Below are positions 10,372 to 18,906 of a stretch of DNA of 64,000 nt, in pieces (the first letter of the stretch is position 1; each line of letters starts with the position of its first letter). The notes beneath the pieces are model-generated. The model had not been told where the DNA came from. It saw only the letters and a program-made list of their open reading frames with translations, and did no database searches. The stretch is taken from assembly GCA_907165135.1 (NCBI GenBank), contig OU015568.1, positions 12,284,501-12,348,500 of the forward strand. Direction: 5' to 3'. The translations under genes and the position numbers were made by a program. The DNA is from Oikopleura dioica (Eukaryota > Chordata > Appendicularia > Copelata > Oikopleuridae).

Positions 10372-10985
10372 TTAGACCTGCTCAATGTGGTCGAAAACTC
10401 CCATGATGTCTTCCAAAGGATTCTCCATCTTTGTCGGCTGGTTGAAGTTGTTGGAGAGCTCGAAGTAGTTCTCAAAGTTGGCAGCGGCATCGCTGGCGTC
10501 TTCGTTCATCAGAATATCTGAGAAGTTGAACTCGACACTGAGCTCATTTGTTCTACGGGCGGGCGAGTTGAAGTCATTGTTCGAGTCGTCCGAGTGGAAG
10601 AAGGAGTCCGGGCTGAACTGGACGCTCTCGGAGAGTGGCGGTGTGAGCGGCACTTGCATGTCGACATGCTCTTGTGGCATTTGAAGACAGTTTTCAAAGC
10701 CATTTTCCATTTGAGCATGTTGCTGCGGTGGGGAAGGGGTCGCGGTCTGGTACATGTCAGATTGACCGTTCAGCTGGCGGTAGAGATTTTCCAAGTATTG
10801 AATCCGTTGAAGGGCCACCATCAGCACTTTCGCCTTTGTTGGTGCCTTAGTCTCCGGCATGATCATCAGTCGTAGGTCCTCGATGCAATTGTTGAGCTTT
10901 TCCATCCGGCGCTTTTCTCTGGCGGTTGCCATCTTTCGCTTGGCTTGCTGGCGGTCTTTCATTTCAACTCGCTCGTAGTGATCCA
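10372..10985 (-). CDS. bHLH transcription factor
   Basis: Single-exon frame. I start it at MDHYERVEMKD (ATG 10985), because the longer frame to 11130 lacks a convincing start and a TATATTC/CATATA core-promoter-like site lies at about 11055-11061. The basic region is KRKMATAREKRRMEKLN (Glu and Arg residues for E-box contact). Helix 1 is NCIEDLRLMIM, followed by loop PETKAP and helix 2 TKAKVLMVALQRIQYLENLY. The C-terminal half is Gln/Pro-rich and then Ser/Asp/Asn-rich (PLTPPLSESVQFSPDSFF, DDSNNDFNSPA), typical of activation regions. It ends FDHIEQV with no WRPW motif, so it is not a classical Hes repressor even though ECI-like helix 1 residues recall Hes. Subfamily unassigned. It presumably binds DNA as a dimer in the nucleus. 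Confidence 0.8.
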
Positions 10986-11327
10986 TTTTGTAGTTGTTGT
11001 TGTTTTGTTGATTGTAGAAGAGAATGTTGTGATGGTAGCGAGCCTCTGCCAGAATATATGGAGAGCAACAGAAGCGCCATCTCGCGACTGAGTCTCCAGA
11101 GGTGCAGGCGCGATCACCTGCAGGAAGCACCGGTGGGTTCAGATCACGCCGATAAATTCTCGGTAAAGATTAGAGCGCGTTGCAAGAGATACCCAGTCAG
11201 CTGCGCGCTTTCATATTCGTACTTTTTTCAGAAATGCTTTCTTAGAAATTCAATCAACGACGGAGCTCAACATAAATTTATTTGGATGAAAGAAGAATAA
11301 AGTGTTTAACAAGATAAAGCTTAGGCA
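10986..11327. promoter_or_regulatory. upstream region of the bHLH gene
   Basis: About 340 bp between the bHLH start and the 3' end of the coiled-coil gene. It contains a CATATATTC TATA-like site about 70 bp upstream of the chosen ATG on the minus strand, plus a GC-rich segment around 11090-11140. Promoter function is inferred only. Confidence 0.35.
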
Positions 11328-12053
11328 TCAAGGACTTCCGGAATCAGGAATCGCAAATTCAAGAAGTTCGAGCTGAGGTGGCTCTGATTCGTAGTTGCCA
11401 ATTATTTCTTGCATTTTTGAAATCAGGTACGCTTGTTGCTGCTTCTTTTGTTTCATCAATCTGATGTTCGCTACCTTGGATTTAAAACGTTTTTCCGCAA
11501 ATAAGATTTTTTAAAAATACAGTTTTGTTTTGAATCCATTTTTTGTTGATCATATTGTAATCGCTGCTTATCGAACTCCAAAGTTGGTCTGCTACTCGAT
11601 TGAGGTCTTGATACCCGAGAGAGCCTGTTTGCTAAACCACCTCTTCCTGGTCGATAGGGAGGTGCTCGCATGCTGCCGTACTTCGTAGTGATTTCGTTTA
11701 TGTCCGCTAACCTGTTCTTTGTTCAAGAGAAATTTTTAAGACGTTTGTTAAATAAATGAACAATTCCTTTTTTCGATAATCTCTCGCTGCTTCTCGTAAA
11801 AATCGACGATTGTTGATAGTTGCTGCAATAACTTATGAATTCTGTGGATTCTCTGAACCTTTACCTCATACACTTTGATGTGGTCTTTCAATCCGATGTA
11901 GTTCTGCAACTCGTAAAGCTCAATTTTCTGGAAAACCTCGCGGGCGTCCTTGTCTTGCTGCTTTTCCGAGATACAAATGTGGCTAACATCTGTATGACTG
12001 AGCATGACTTCAATTGCGTTCATTTTTTGAAAATAGTGTCTCTTTGATGGCAT
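11328..12053 (-). CDS. coiled-coil protein, three exons, unassigned
   Basis: ATG 12053 (MPSKRHYFQKMNAIEVML); in-frame ATGs at 12086 and 12023 are alternatives. Exons are 12053-11762, 11706-11521 and 11470-11328, with introns of 55 and 50 nt that end in ...GGTTAG and ...GGTAG. Using those acceptors keeps one frame throughout. The N-terminal 95 residues are helical/coiled coil (EKQQDKDAREVFQKIELYEL, KVQRIHRIHKLLQQL, YEKQREIIEKRN). The middle is Arg/Pro/Ser-rich (APPYRPGRGGLANRLSRV). The third exon is again helical and Gln-rich (RLMKQKKQQQAYLISKMQEI), ending PDSGSP. About 213 residues, no signal peptide. Family not recognised; the helix-linker-helix layout would suit a structural or ciliary component, but that is a guess. 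Confidence 0.6.
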
Positions 12054-12130
12054 TTTCTGGCGAGAACTGCCCCCAACAAAACCCATCTAGAACTAAACTG
12101 CAAGATGCATCTTTCAAGGCATGCTTTGTT

Positions 12131-12448
12131 ATGAAAGTCTACCAGACACTTTGCCAAACTGAACGAGAACGACAGCTGCCAACGCAAAAACGGAGCTTGA
12201 AGAATCAAGGACAAAGATGGCATTTGCGCTGCTTAGACCAAGAGATTACTCCTCGTAAAACTCAAGTCCAAACAAATTTTTGCTCTAAAATTCCTACGAA
12301 GAGAAATGAGGCTGATACGAAATCTTCCAAAGAACTGGGTCATTCATTTGTCGCTTTTTATTATTCTCACGTGGAACATGTGGATGAAATATCAAGACGG
12401 AAGACTTCATCCTCAGTTTATTCTTTTCGGAGGAATCATTATTGCTAG
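12131..12448 (+). CDS. possible small basic protein
   Basis: Open frame from ATG 12131 (MKVYQTLCQTERERQL) to a stop at 12446-12448 (SFRRNHYC), about 105 residues. An earlier in-frame ATG at 12014 overlaps the divergent coiled-coil gene. An AATAAA poly(A) signal lies about 25 bp downstream (near 12471), which supports a real transcript. No domain seen. It would share a short bidirectional promoter with the minus-strand coiled-coil gene. Confidence 0.35.
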   Translation: MKVYQTLCQTERERQLPTQKRSLKNQGQRWHLRCLDQEITPRKTQVQTNFCSKIPTKRNEADTKSSKELGHSFVAFYYSHVEHVDEISRRKTSSSVYSFRRNHYC

Positions 12449-12556
12449 AAAACTTCAGCTTTTGCTTCAATAAAACAAAAATAAACTTGACAAATATCTT
12501 TAAATGATATGTTTCACATTTATTTAACCAAAAGAGTCTGATCAGGAATGAAAGTT

Positions 12557-14008
12557 TCAGCGATTCCAAGATGGAGGATCATCTGAAGAAATGATGTGGA
12601 GTTTATTGTTATTATTCGGCTATAAATATGAAATAACAAACCATCTCTTTTGGCGGGATCAGCTCGCTCAAGCTCTTGAAGAAAGAACGGTTCTGGGGAT
12701 CGTCCTAGTAACTCACATCTCGGACACTTTTTGTAATTTTGTCGGTAACATCGGCGTTTTCTAAACATGTAGTACAACTCTTCTACAGATCCAGCTTTGA
12801 ATGGTGCCACCTCCTTGAGTTTACCAATGCACAACTTGCATAAATTATGTTCACATTCTAATTCGAAGACCGGATTTTCATCAGTATCTGCGACCAAGCA
12901 TGTTTGACAGCAGATCTCGCCGGTCATCTTTTTGCTCACAGATAGTGTCTATGAGCTCAAAATCAATCTTTTCGATTTCCTTGTCGAGTTCTAATTTTGA
13001 TTAGAAATTAGTGATCATTTTGTTATCGTCAATTTAGACTAAAACTTAATTTTGTTAAGGGGGTAGAAACAGCTTTTGCCAAAGATGGAATTTTAAAAAT
13101 TTTTTAAAGATTATGATAACCCAATGCATGAAAAATATAATTTTTATTAAAAACTATATTCTTACTATGTTGGAAAGCCTTTAAAATTGCCTTAAAAGTT
13201 GAAGTTTTGGCGCAAATTCGAGTTTTTCGAAATTTAGCGACAGTAAAAATCGTTTAATAAGGGGATAAACGCGAAAAGGGTAGATTTGCTTGGATCACAT
13301 GATCATCTTGAATAATTTTGGTAAGACGATAACTTAAGGGTATCACGAAAAAATGGTCTTTAAAACTCAAAATTTTGAAAATTTGAGACACAAGTTTCAA
13401 TCGGCCTCGCAACATTATCATTTTTCATGATTACGCAATTTCAATCATAGATGCTCCTAGAAAAAGGATTGAACTTTCTAAAAATGAGATTAGAAATTCT
13501 CGGTTAATCACATGACTCGAGATAATCGTGCTTGAAAATGGGCAAAAATCGGCATTTTCGACGAGATGGGTTGATGTTTCGCTCTCTACCGCTAAACTGG
13601 GTAAACAAAAATAATTTTAGAAACAGATGTTCTTAGATCTAAGATAAATCTAACGAAAGTCGAAGAGACAATTAAAAAATCTAATATTGGCTGAGCTTGG
13701 GCGCCGTTTAAAAATCGGCTTTTTCAAAAGCTGTTTCTACCACCTTAATCACAGTCCCTTTGATCTTAATTTGAAGATCACATTTGTGCGCAGTTTTCCA
13801 TTTAGCTAGATTTTCGATCTCTTCTTCAATCGTCATCTTTTTCTGCATTATTTCGGACCTCTTGATCTCTTTCTTCTATATTTTAAGGTCACTTGTTTTC
13901 TTAATAATAGCTTCCAACCTTAGCGTTATCGATATTCCGTTCAATTTGGTCATACGCTTTCTCTGTAGCATCTAAATATGCTCCTCGTATTGTCGCGATG
14001 TCCAACAT
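12557..14008 (-). CDS. RING-finger protein with N-terminal coiled coil (tentative single gene)
   Basis: 5' exons: ATG 14008 (MLDIATIRGAYLDATEKAYD), a 43-nt intron, then a Lys/Glu coiled coil (EIKRSEIMQKKMTIEEEIEN) up to GTVIK at about 13746. The RING follows from about 12950: ICCQTC, FELECEHNLCKLC, KKCPRC, a C3HC4-type zinc-binding pattern expected of an E3 ubiquitin ligase. A final 59-nt intron (12583-12641) gives the end DDPPSWNR at TGA 12557. Joining the halves needs an intron of about 800 nt that contains a TTAA-flanked transposon (13055-13748). Phase 0 works with the acceptor CTCATAG before ACACTATCT. Alternatively the RING exon is a separate gene starting at MTGEICC. The RING itself is secure; the fusion is not. 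Confidence 0.55.
13055..13748. mobile_element. TTAA-flanked terminal-inverted-repeat element (MITE, about 690 bp)
   Basis: Begins TTAAGGGGGTAGAAACAGC at 13055 and ends with the reverse complement GCTGTTTCTACCACCTTAA at 13748. This gives terminal inverted repeats of about 24 bp with one mismatch, bounded by TTAA on both sides (piggyBac-like target duplication). No transposase frame. Outer termini share TTAAGG with the element at 3072-3833, but the internal sequence differs. Confidence 0.75.
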
Positions 14009-14152
14009 GTTCTTTCGACTTTACGATGGGACAATAAGTAAAAATAAAAAGAAAAGCGAATTGTTCTAGAGATTTTTGATACCTTCGCTCCACTAAAAAT
14101 TGCCGAAAAGATTCTTTATTTTCTCGAAATAGAAAACAGAAAAAGGGGTTCT
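14009..14152. promoter_or_regulatory. short upstream region of the coiled-coil/RING gene
   Basis: AT-rich 140 bp between the start codon at 14008 and the foldback repeat. It is the only space left for a promoter outside the repeat. No TATA box identified. Confidence 0.3.
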
Positions 14153-15102
14153 CCACTTTGTATTGGCGCCTGAAATTTTGCAGGCAGAGATACGGGCAAG
14201 GTGTCAAGCTGTGCAAATAGGATGCAAGGGGCCCACCGACGAGCGCATCCTGCTGCGAACTCCTGCCGAAGCAGCTCCTAGCAGCAATTCTCGGCGTGAG
14301 CTGACTTGAGCCTGAGTAAACATAAACCAGGGCACATTGAGCTGCAAAATCGGATCAACCTCAGCCGTGGATGAGCTCCAAAGTTGCAGATATAGAGAAC
14401 AAAAATTTAAAATTCAATGAAAACTTGCCTCCTAGGGTAATTTTGGGCGTTGATTACGATTCTTGAGCCAGAAAATGCTCATATAATAGGTGGTATTTTT
14501 CAGATCCTAGAGGGCTAAAAGGGCAGTTACTATGAAAGCTCCTTTACATCCCTGTAAAAATATATTACTTTAAAACAAAATTTGATTTTCTCTCTCTTTT
14601 TTATCAGAATCATACGGCGGGCAGTATATTTAGCGAAAAATTCTGCCCGCATAACCCTTCAGGATCTGAGAAATACTTTTGAATATATGGGCAGTAATTT
14701 TCGCTCAATTTACTGCCCTTATAGCCCTCCAGGATCTGAAAAATACCACCTATTATATGAGCAGGATTTTTCGCTGAGTTTACTGCCCGTGTCTTATTTG
14801 TCATTAAAAGTCATTTCTGACTCAAGAATCGTAATCTACGATTTTAAATTTTTTTCTCTATATCTGCAACTTTGGTGCTCATCCACGGCTGAGGTTGATC
14901 CGATTTCGCAGCTCAATGTCCCCCGGTTTATGTTTACTCAGGCTCAAGTCAGTTCACGCCGAGAATTGCTGCTAGTAGCTGCTTCGGCAGGAGTTCGCAG
15001 CAGGATGCGCTCGTCGGTGGGCCTCTTGTATCCTATTTGCACAGCTTGACACCTTGCCCGTATCTCTGCCTGCAAAATTTCAGGCGCCAATACAAAGTGG
15101 AG
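14153..15102. repeat. large foldback (inverted repeat, arms about 380 bp)
   Basis: CCACTTTGTATTGGCGCCTG at 14153 is mirrored by GGCGCCAATACAAAGTGG ending at 15102. Pairing runs through AGATACGGGCAAGGTGTCAA, CGACGAGCGCATCCTGCTGC, AACCTCAGCCGTGGATGAGC and CTCATATAATAGGTGGTATT to about 14530 and 14712. The spacer of about 180 bp holds three imperfect direct copies of a roughly 75-bp unit with GGGCAGTA and CAGGATCTGA. No coding capacity. It is either a foldback-type transposon or an inverted local duplication; arm identity looks high (about 85-90% by eye). Confidence 0.85.
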
Positions 15103-15490
15103 CCACCCACAGAAAAATAGTTTACTAATTTTTACAGTAGAATCTACAGGGTATCACATCGAGCAAGTGTTCGTTCGTACTTGTCCATGCAGTAATCTGT
15201 CCAAGTTTCTGTCCAAGATCTGTCCAAGTTTCTCCATTACTCCTCGGTAATCACCGTCGACTTTTTACGGACAGCGATAGGGAGAGATAGAGAAAAGTCC
15301 TAGAAAACTGAATATCAAACCAATCTTCATATGAAAGAAAGCAACAGAACTCTTATCATCGATTATCCGAATATGAAGTGTTAGAAAAGAGGGGATTTCG
15401 AAACGGATGCCAGCTCCGGTCACTTTCCCCCACTTTCTCCACTCGACTCATGAAAAATGCTAACTCTGCTGAAATTTTGCTTTCTTTACA
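15103..15490. other. gene-free stretch with a short tandem repeat
   Basis: Contains three or four close copies of TCTGTCCAAG(TTT) between about 15197 and 15235. Otherwise no coding or structural signal. Confidence 0.4.
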
Positions 15491-15783
15491 GTTTCGCAGC
15501 CGCTGCTCTCATTGATGCCGGTTTTTGTCAATTCGAAGAGAAGAGCGGCGTAGAACTGAGTCTAGGAACTTCCAGGAATGAGATTTTGAAATCAACGAAG
15601 AGAATCGATGATTTTCAAACTCCAAACTAAAAGAATCGAAGCTCACCCGGGAGAACACGTGGCTTCCGAAGAGGAGTGCTACAGTTACTGCTGTACTTAT
15701 TTCGACAAATCAGTAGACGCGGCATTTTACAGAGAAACTGAATCAAATCTGGTGAATTGCTTTTGGCAAGGCAGGAGATAATA
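15491..15783 (+). pseudogene. PAN-like cysteine-rich fragment, frame interrupted
   Basis: After an acceptor-like TTTACAG at about 15491 the frame reads FAAAALIDAGFCQFEEKSG. It then needs a one-base shift before GEHVASEEECYSYCCTYFDK and NLVNCFWQGR, stop at 15781-15783. This is clearly related to the next gene (DAGYCSFTERRG ... TYCHAYCCAVFES ... TVINCFCQ), with Cys positions conserved in order. The family looks like a short PAN/Apple-type extracellular module (C..YCC...F....NCF). No intron with GT-AG fits the shift between the two halves. It may be a decayed tandem copy, or a gene with an unresolved intron or sequence error. The neighbouring intact copy supports recent duplication. Confidence 0.45.
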
Positions 15784-16030
15784 AACTCTCAAATGAATTA
15801 AAGAATTAAAATTTGTTTATTTTCGAGCAAAGTTTATCATGTGACAACGACGATTGTGATACAATTCCGTCGACAAAATCTTCCAGTAAAATTTTCTTTT
15901 GAGAAAAGTACCAGAATTTTGGCTGATAAAAGTTATGAGCTCTTAGGTCAACTTGCCCCTTGGAAAAACTTTCACTTCGAGAGTTACGCAACCGATTCCG
16001 CTGACAAGAAGCTTTCCGAGTATCCCAACA

Positions 16031-17079
16031 ATGCCGACTTTTGAGCACCTAGAAGACAAAGACGCCGGATATTGCTCCTTCACCGAGCGCCGCGGTCAGA
16101 TCCTGGTAATAATCTCTCTCGCTTTTCCTATTTCTTTTTACTTCTCGAGAAAACAAGGTCAAAAGAATGTAAGTACTTCTTTAGCAAAACTCGATAATGA
16201 GCATCGTGGGAGGGCCAAACGAACATGTCTTGAACGGGACATACTGCCATGCGTACTGTTGCGCTGTTTTTGAAAGTAGATTCCAAGTCGCAAAGTTTTT
16301 CGCTTCTGATACAACAGTCATTAACTGCTTTTGTCAAGTTTGTCAAGGCGGAATTTGTCATTTTGAAGACGCAGGGGACGAGAGGTACAATATAATTTGC
16401 AAAAATAGAGTTCTTCGCTGATTTTTCTTTTCAGATACACAAGCTATCTATTGAAAAATATTCTTTATCCAACAAAGATGACGACAAAAGGACCAAGTTC
16501 AACAATTTTTTCGAATTCAACAACAATTCCTGCGAATGTCAACTCAACTTCCTCATCGACCGAGTCGATTATGACATCGATGTTATCAAGCAACACCACA
16601 GCTTCAGATTCTACAACTCAAACGAGCCATATTTTCACAGAAGGAATCGTTACTATCGATACATTTTCCGTTCGCAAAGAAATAATGCGATTCTAAGAAA
16701 GAAAACTCAAATCAAACAAGTCCAAAATCAACTACAAAGCCAGCATTGACAACGACATCATCAATCCCAGCGCCATTGACGTCCCCAACAACAACATCAA
16801 CAACAACGAAGCACGAAGACGAAACAACAGTTCCAATTCAAAAAACAGAGACAGAAGCCCCCGGCCTTGATTACACGGTTGAACATCATCATGTTGCGAA
16901 GATACTGGGAATTATTGTCGCAACAGTAGTTATTTACAAATTGATAAAGGTTCTTTTGACTCTCAAATCAACATCGTAAAGTTTTATTTCAGAAGTTCTT
17001 CCGAAGACGAACAATCAAATATCGCTCCCACTTTGACGATCAATCCGAAGATGAAGTTTACCAAACCCGAGCGCATTAG
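16031..17079 (+). CDS. PAN-like Cys-rich receptor with Thr/Ser-rich stalk and membrane anchor
   Basis: Exons: about 16031-16106 (DKDAGYCSFTERRGQIL), about 16175-16384 (IVGGPNEHVLNGTYCHAYCC, TVINCFCQVCQGGICHF), about 16435-16649 (Thr/Ser/Asn-rich), about 16699-16950, and about 16995-17079. The 5' end and signal peptide are not resolved. A 49-nt intron (GTTACTATCG...CTAAG) joins the two mucin-like halves (SNSTTIPANVNSTSSSTESI; TTTSSIPAPLTSPTTTST). The stalk is followed by an HHH and the membrane segment VAKILGIIVATVVIYKLI, then a basic/acidic cytoplasmic tail (KFFRRRTIKYRSHFDDQSED) ending QTRAH at TAG 17077-17079. AATAAA near 17109. This is a type I cell-surface protein with N-glycosylation sites (NST, NGT). 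Ligand unknown. Confidence 0.65.
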
Positions 17080-17891
17080 AAATCTCTTTTATAAAAATTA
17101 TGACTAAAAATAAAGTCAACAAAAAAGGAACTTGAAATTCTCCCGCTTTGAAAACGAAGAAGTAATTCGCGAGGCGTGATAATCGGACAAAGGATGATCC
17201 GGTTAACTGATTCCGAGATCAGATAGCGAGCCTTGCCAGGAATAGCGAAATTGGAGCGCTAAATTATTCCTGCCATATTATTATTATTGACACTTATCCA
17301 TTTATGCTAGTCAAAATGTTCCTTTGATTAATAAGTCAGTTTTGAACAAATTCTGCCAGAAGAATTTGCAAAGAAGATGTGATCCGGCCGATCAAGTCTT
17401 CGATTTTTGGAATCAAAAATCTAGCGCAAATAATCCAAAAGAAGGCACTTGGTCGAGCACTTGATGAACTGCTTCCGTTAGCGGGAAATTCAAACCGCGT
17501 GAAAAGTCGCTGAAAAAAGAAGAGTGGGGCAAAGAGTCGAATTCGAAAAGTGAAAAGTGGAACCTGTGTAAAACTGTCATCAGTAATTTCACGCCCCGAT
17601 TTAGGCCTAGCTTATTTAGAAGAGAATCAGTTATAAAGTAATCAAATTGATGAGTTGTGTGATCCTAAGCGAGAGGAGTTTGTTTGGCCAGTTGACATAT
17701 AAATTTATGCTTCTGTTTTGATATCAATTTGGCATGTGGCGGAGCCTTGTACACTCCGCTGTTGCCAAATTCTTGTACAAACAATTTTCCCGAACCTGGA
17801 AACCGCTTTTTCTTCCGAAAAAATTTTTGAAGAACCTTTTAGAACTTAGAAATTTATATTTTGTTCTTTATTTGAAATATTTGAAAAAAAG
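17080..17891. other. gene-free 0.8 kb
   Basis: The AATAAA at about 17109 belongs to the preceding gene. The rest shows no spliced coding frame. GGAGCCTTGTACACTCCGC near 17741 forms a small imperfect palindrome (GGAG...CTCC). Nothing else seen. Confidence 0.4.
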
Positions 17892-18279
17892 CTAGACAGT
17901 AGCTTCGTAAGGCATTTTGAGCGATTTCAGAATGCATCCTCGAGCTCTTCGTTCTCCAGCCCAAAGATCGAGATTCTTCCCAACTCGGGAACCGATTGCT
18001 TTGGCAGAAGTCTAAATAAGTTTTATTTCGACCACTAAGAATTAAAATTACCGCTGGTACATTCGGATTTCTCTCTGGAGCTGTTTTAGTTTCTCCTTTC
18101 GCTTTTTTCTTCAAATTTTTTTTTCAAAATTTAGTGATCAAAAAACCTACCAGAGATTCTTCACTCAGCATAAAATCAAAAGCCCTGACCCACTGGGTCA
18201 CCGACTCTTTTTCTCTCTTCACATAATCCTTGAAAATCTGATCTTGAGCGACAGCATCAACCACCTTCTCTTCTGGCAT
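17892..18279 (-). CDS. small cilium-type protein (C20orf85/CIMIP1-like, tentative)
   Basis: Three exons: 18279-18151, 18108-18052 and 18011-17892, with introns of 42 and 40 nt; the frame is continuous. The product is about 102 residues: MPEEKVVDAVAQDQIFKDYV, KREKESVTQWVRAFDFM, then a Lys/Pro linker (TAPERNPNVPA) and a conserved-looking end (SAKAIGSRVGKNLDLW, GCILKSLKMPYEATV). The start recalls the C20orf85 (CIMIP1) pattern of a QD-x-IW-K-x-Y...W segment near the N-terminus. Those proteins bind inside ciliary microtubules. The resemblance is from memory and short, so the name is tentative; the gene model itself is firm. Confidence 0.6.
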
Positions 18280-18906
18280 TATTTTTGTATTTTGATAGTT
18301 CAGAAGGAAGCACTTATTAGTCTGACGAGTAAGCTAATTGCTATTGTTTCCACAGTTACCAAACACAAAGCGGCTCTTCTGTCAAAAAACTGCCAAAACT
18401 TGCGATTACAGATGTGACCCACTTGTAAGATTCTTGATTCTCAGGGTTCGAAAATAGCTCGGTTTTACTCTAACCCTAACCAACTAAATGAAATTCTATT
18501 CTTTATTAAAGAATCTTTAAAAGCTTATTCATATTATACTAGGGATAAACTCAAAGCATTTAACATCTTTTATTTCTCAAAGAAACAAAGCTCATATCAG
18601 AACGAAAATTTCAGAAATCTTGGCGGAGCTGGGAGCTGAGAGGAAAAGGGCGCCGTAGACAGGAATACCGCCGCGCGTGCGCCCCAAATAACGCCTAGGC
18701 GCGTCCTCCCTTTTCACGTCTTCGAGGCCCATATCTCACTACTCGGCTAATTCCGTTCGACATGCGAAGTTGTTTTACATTTTTCCAATTACTTTTGATA
18801 AATTCAGAGATTTACAGGAAACGGCTCTTGAATTTTCATATCTAAAATAATATTTATTCAAATTTTCGTATAATTTTCTGAGCCGAAGACAGAAAGACAG
18901 TTTCAG
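18280..18906. other. intergenic with no clear gene
   Basis: Contains a GC-rich patch (about 18640-18720) and one CTAACCCTAACC telomere-like fragment near 18474. The 5' exon(s) of the downstream LDLa gene must lie here or be missing. No convincing signal-peptide exon found. Confidence 0.35.

Noticed and set aside
10986-11130. N-terminal extension of the bHLH protein
   Set aside because: It lies over a TATA-like site and reads as low-complexity; the internal ATG at 10985 is preferred.
14582-15049. 155-codon plus-strand frame
   Set aside because: It lies entirely within the right arm and spacer of the foldback repeat and has no protein-like features.
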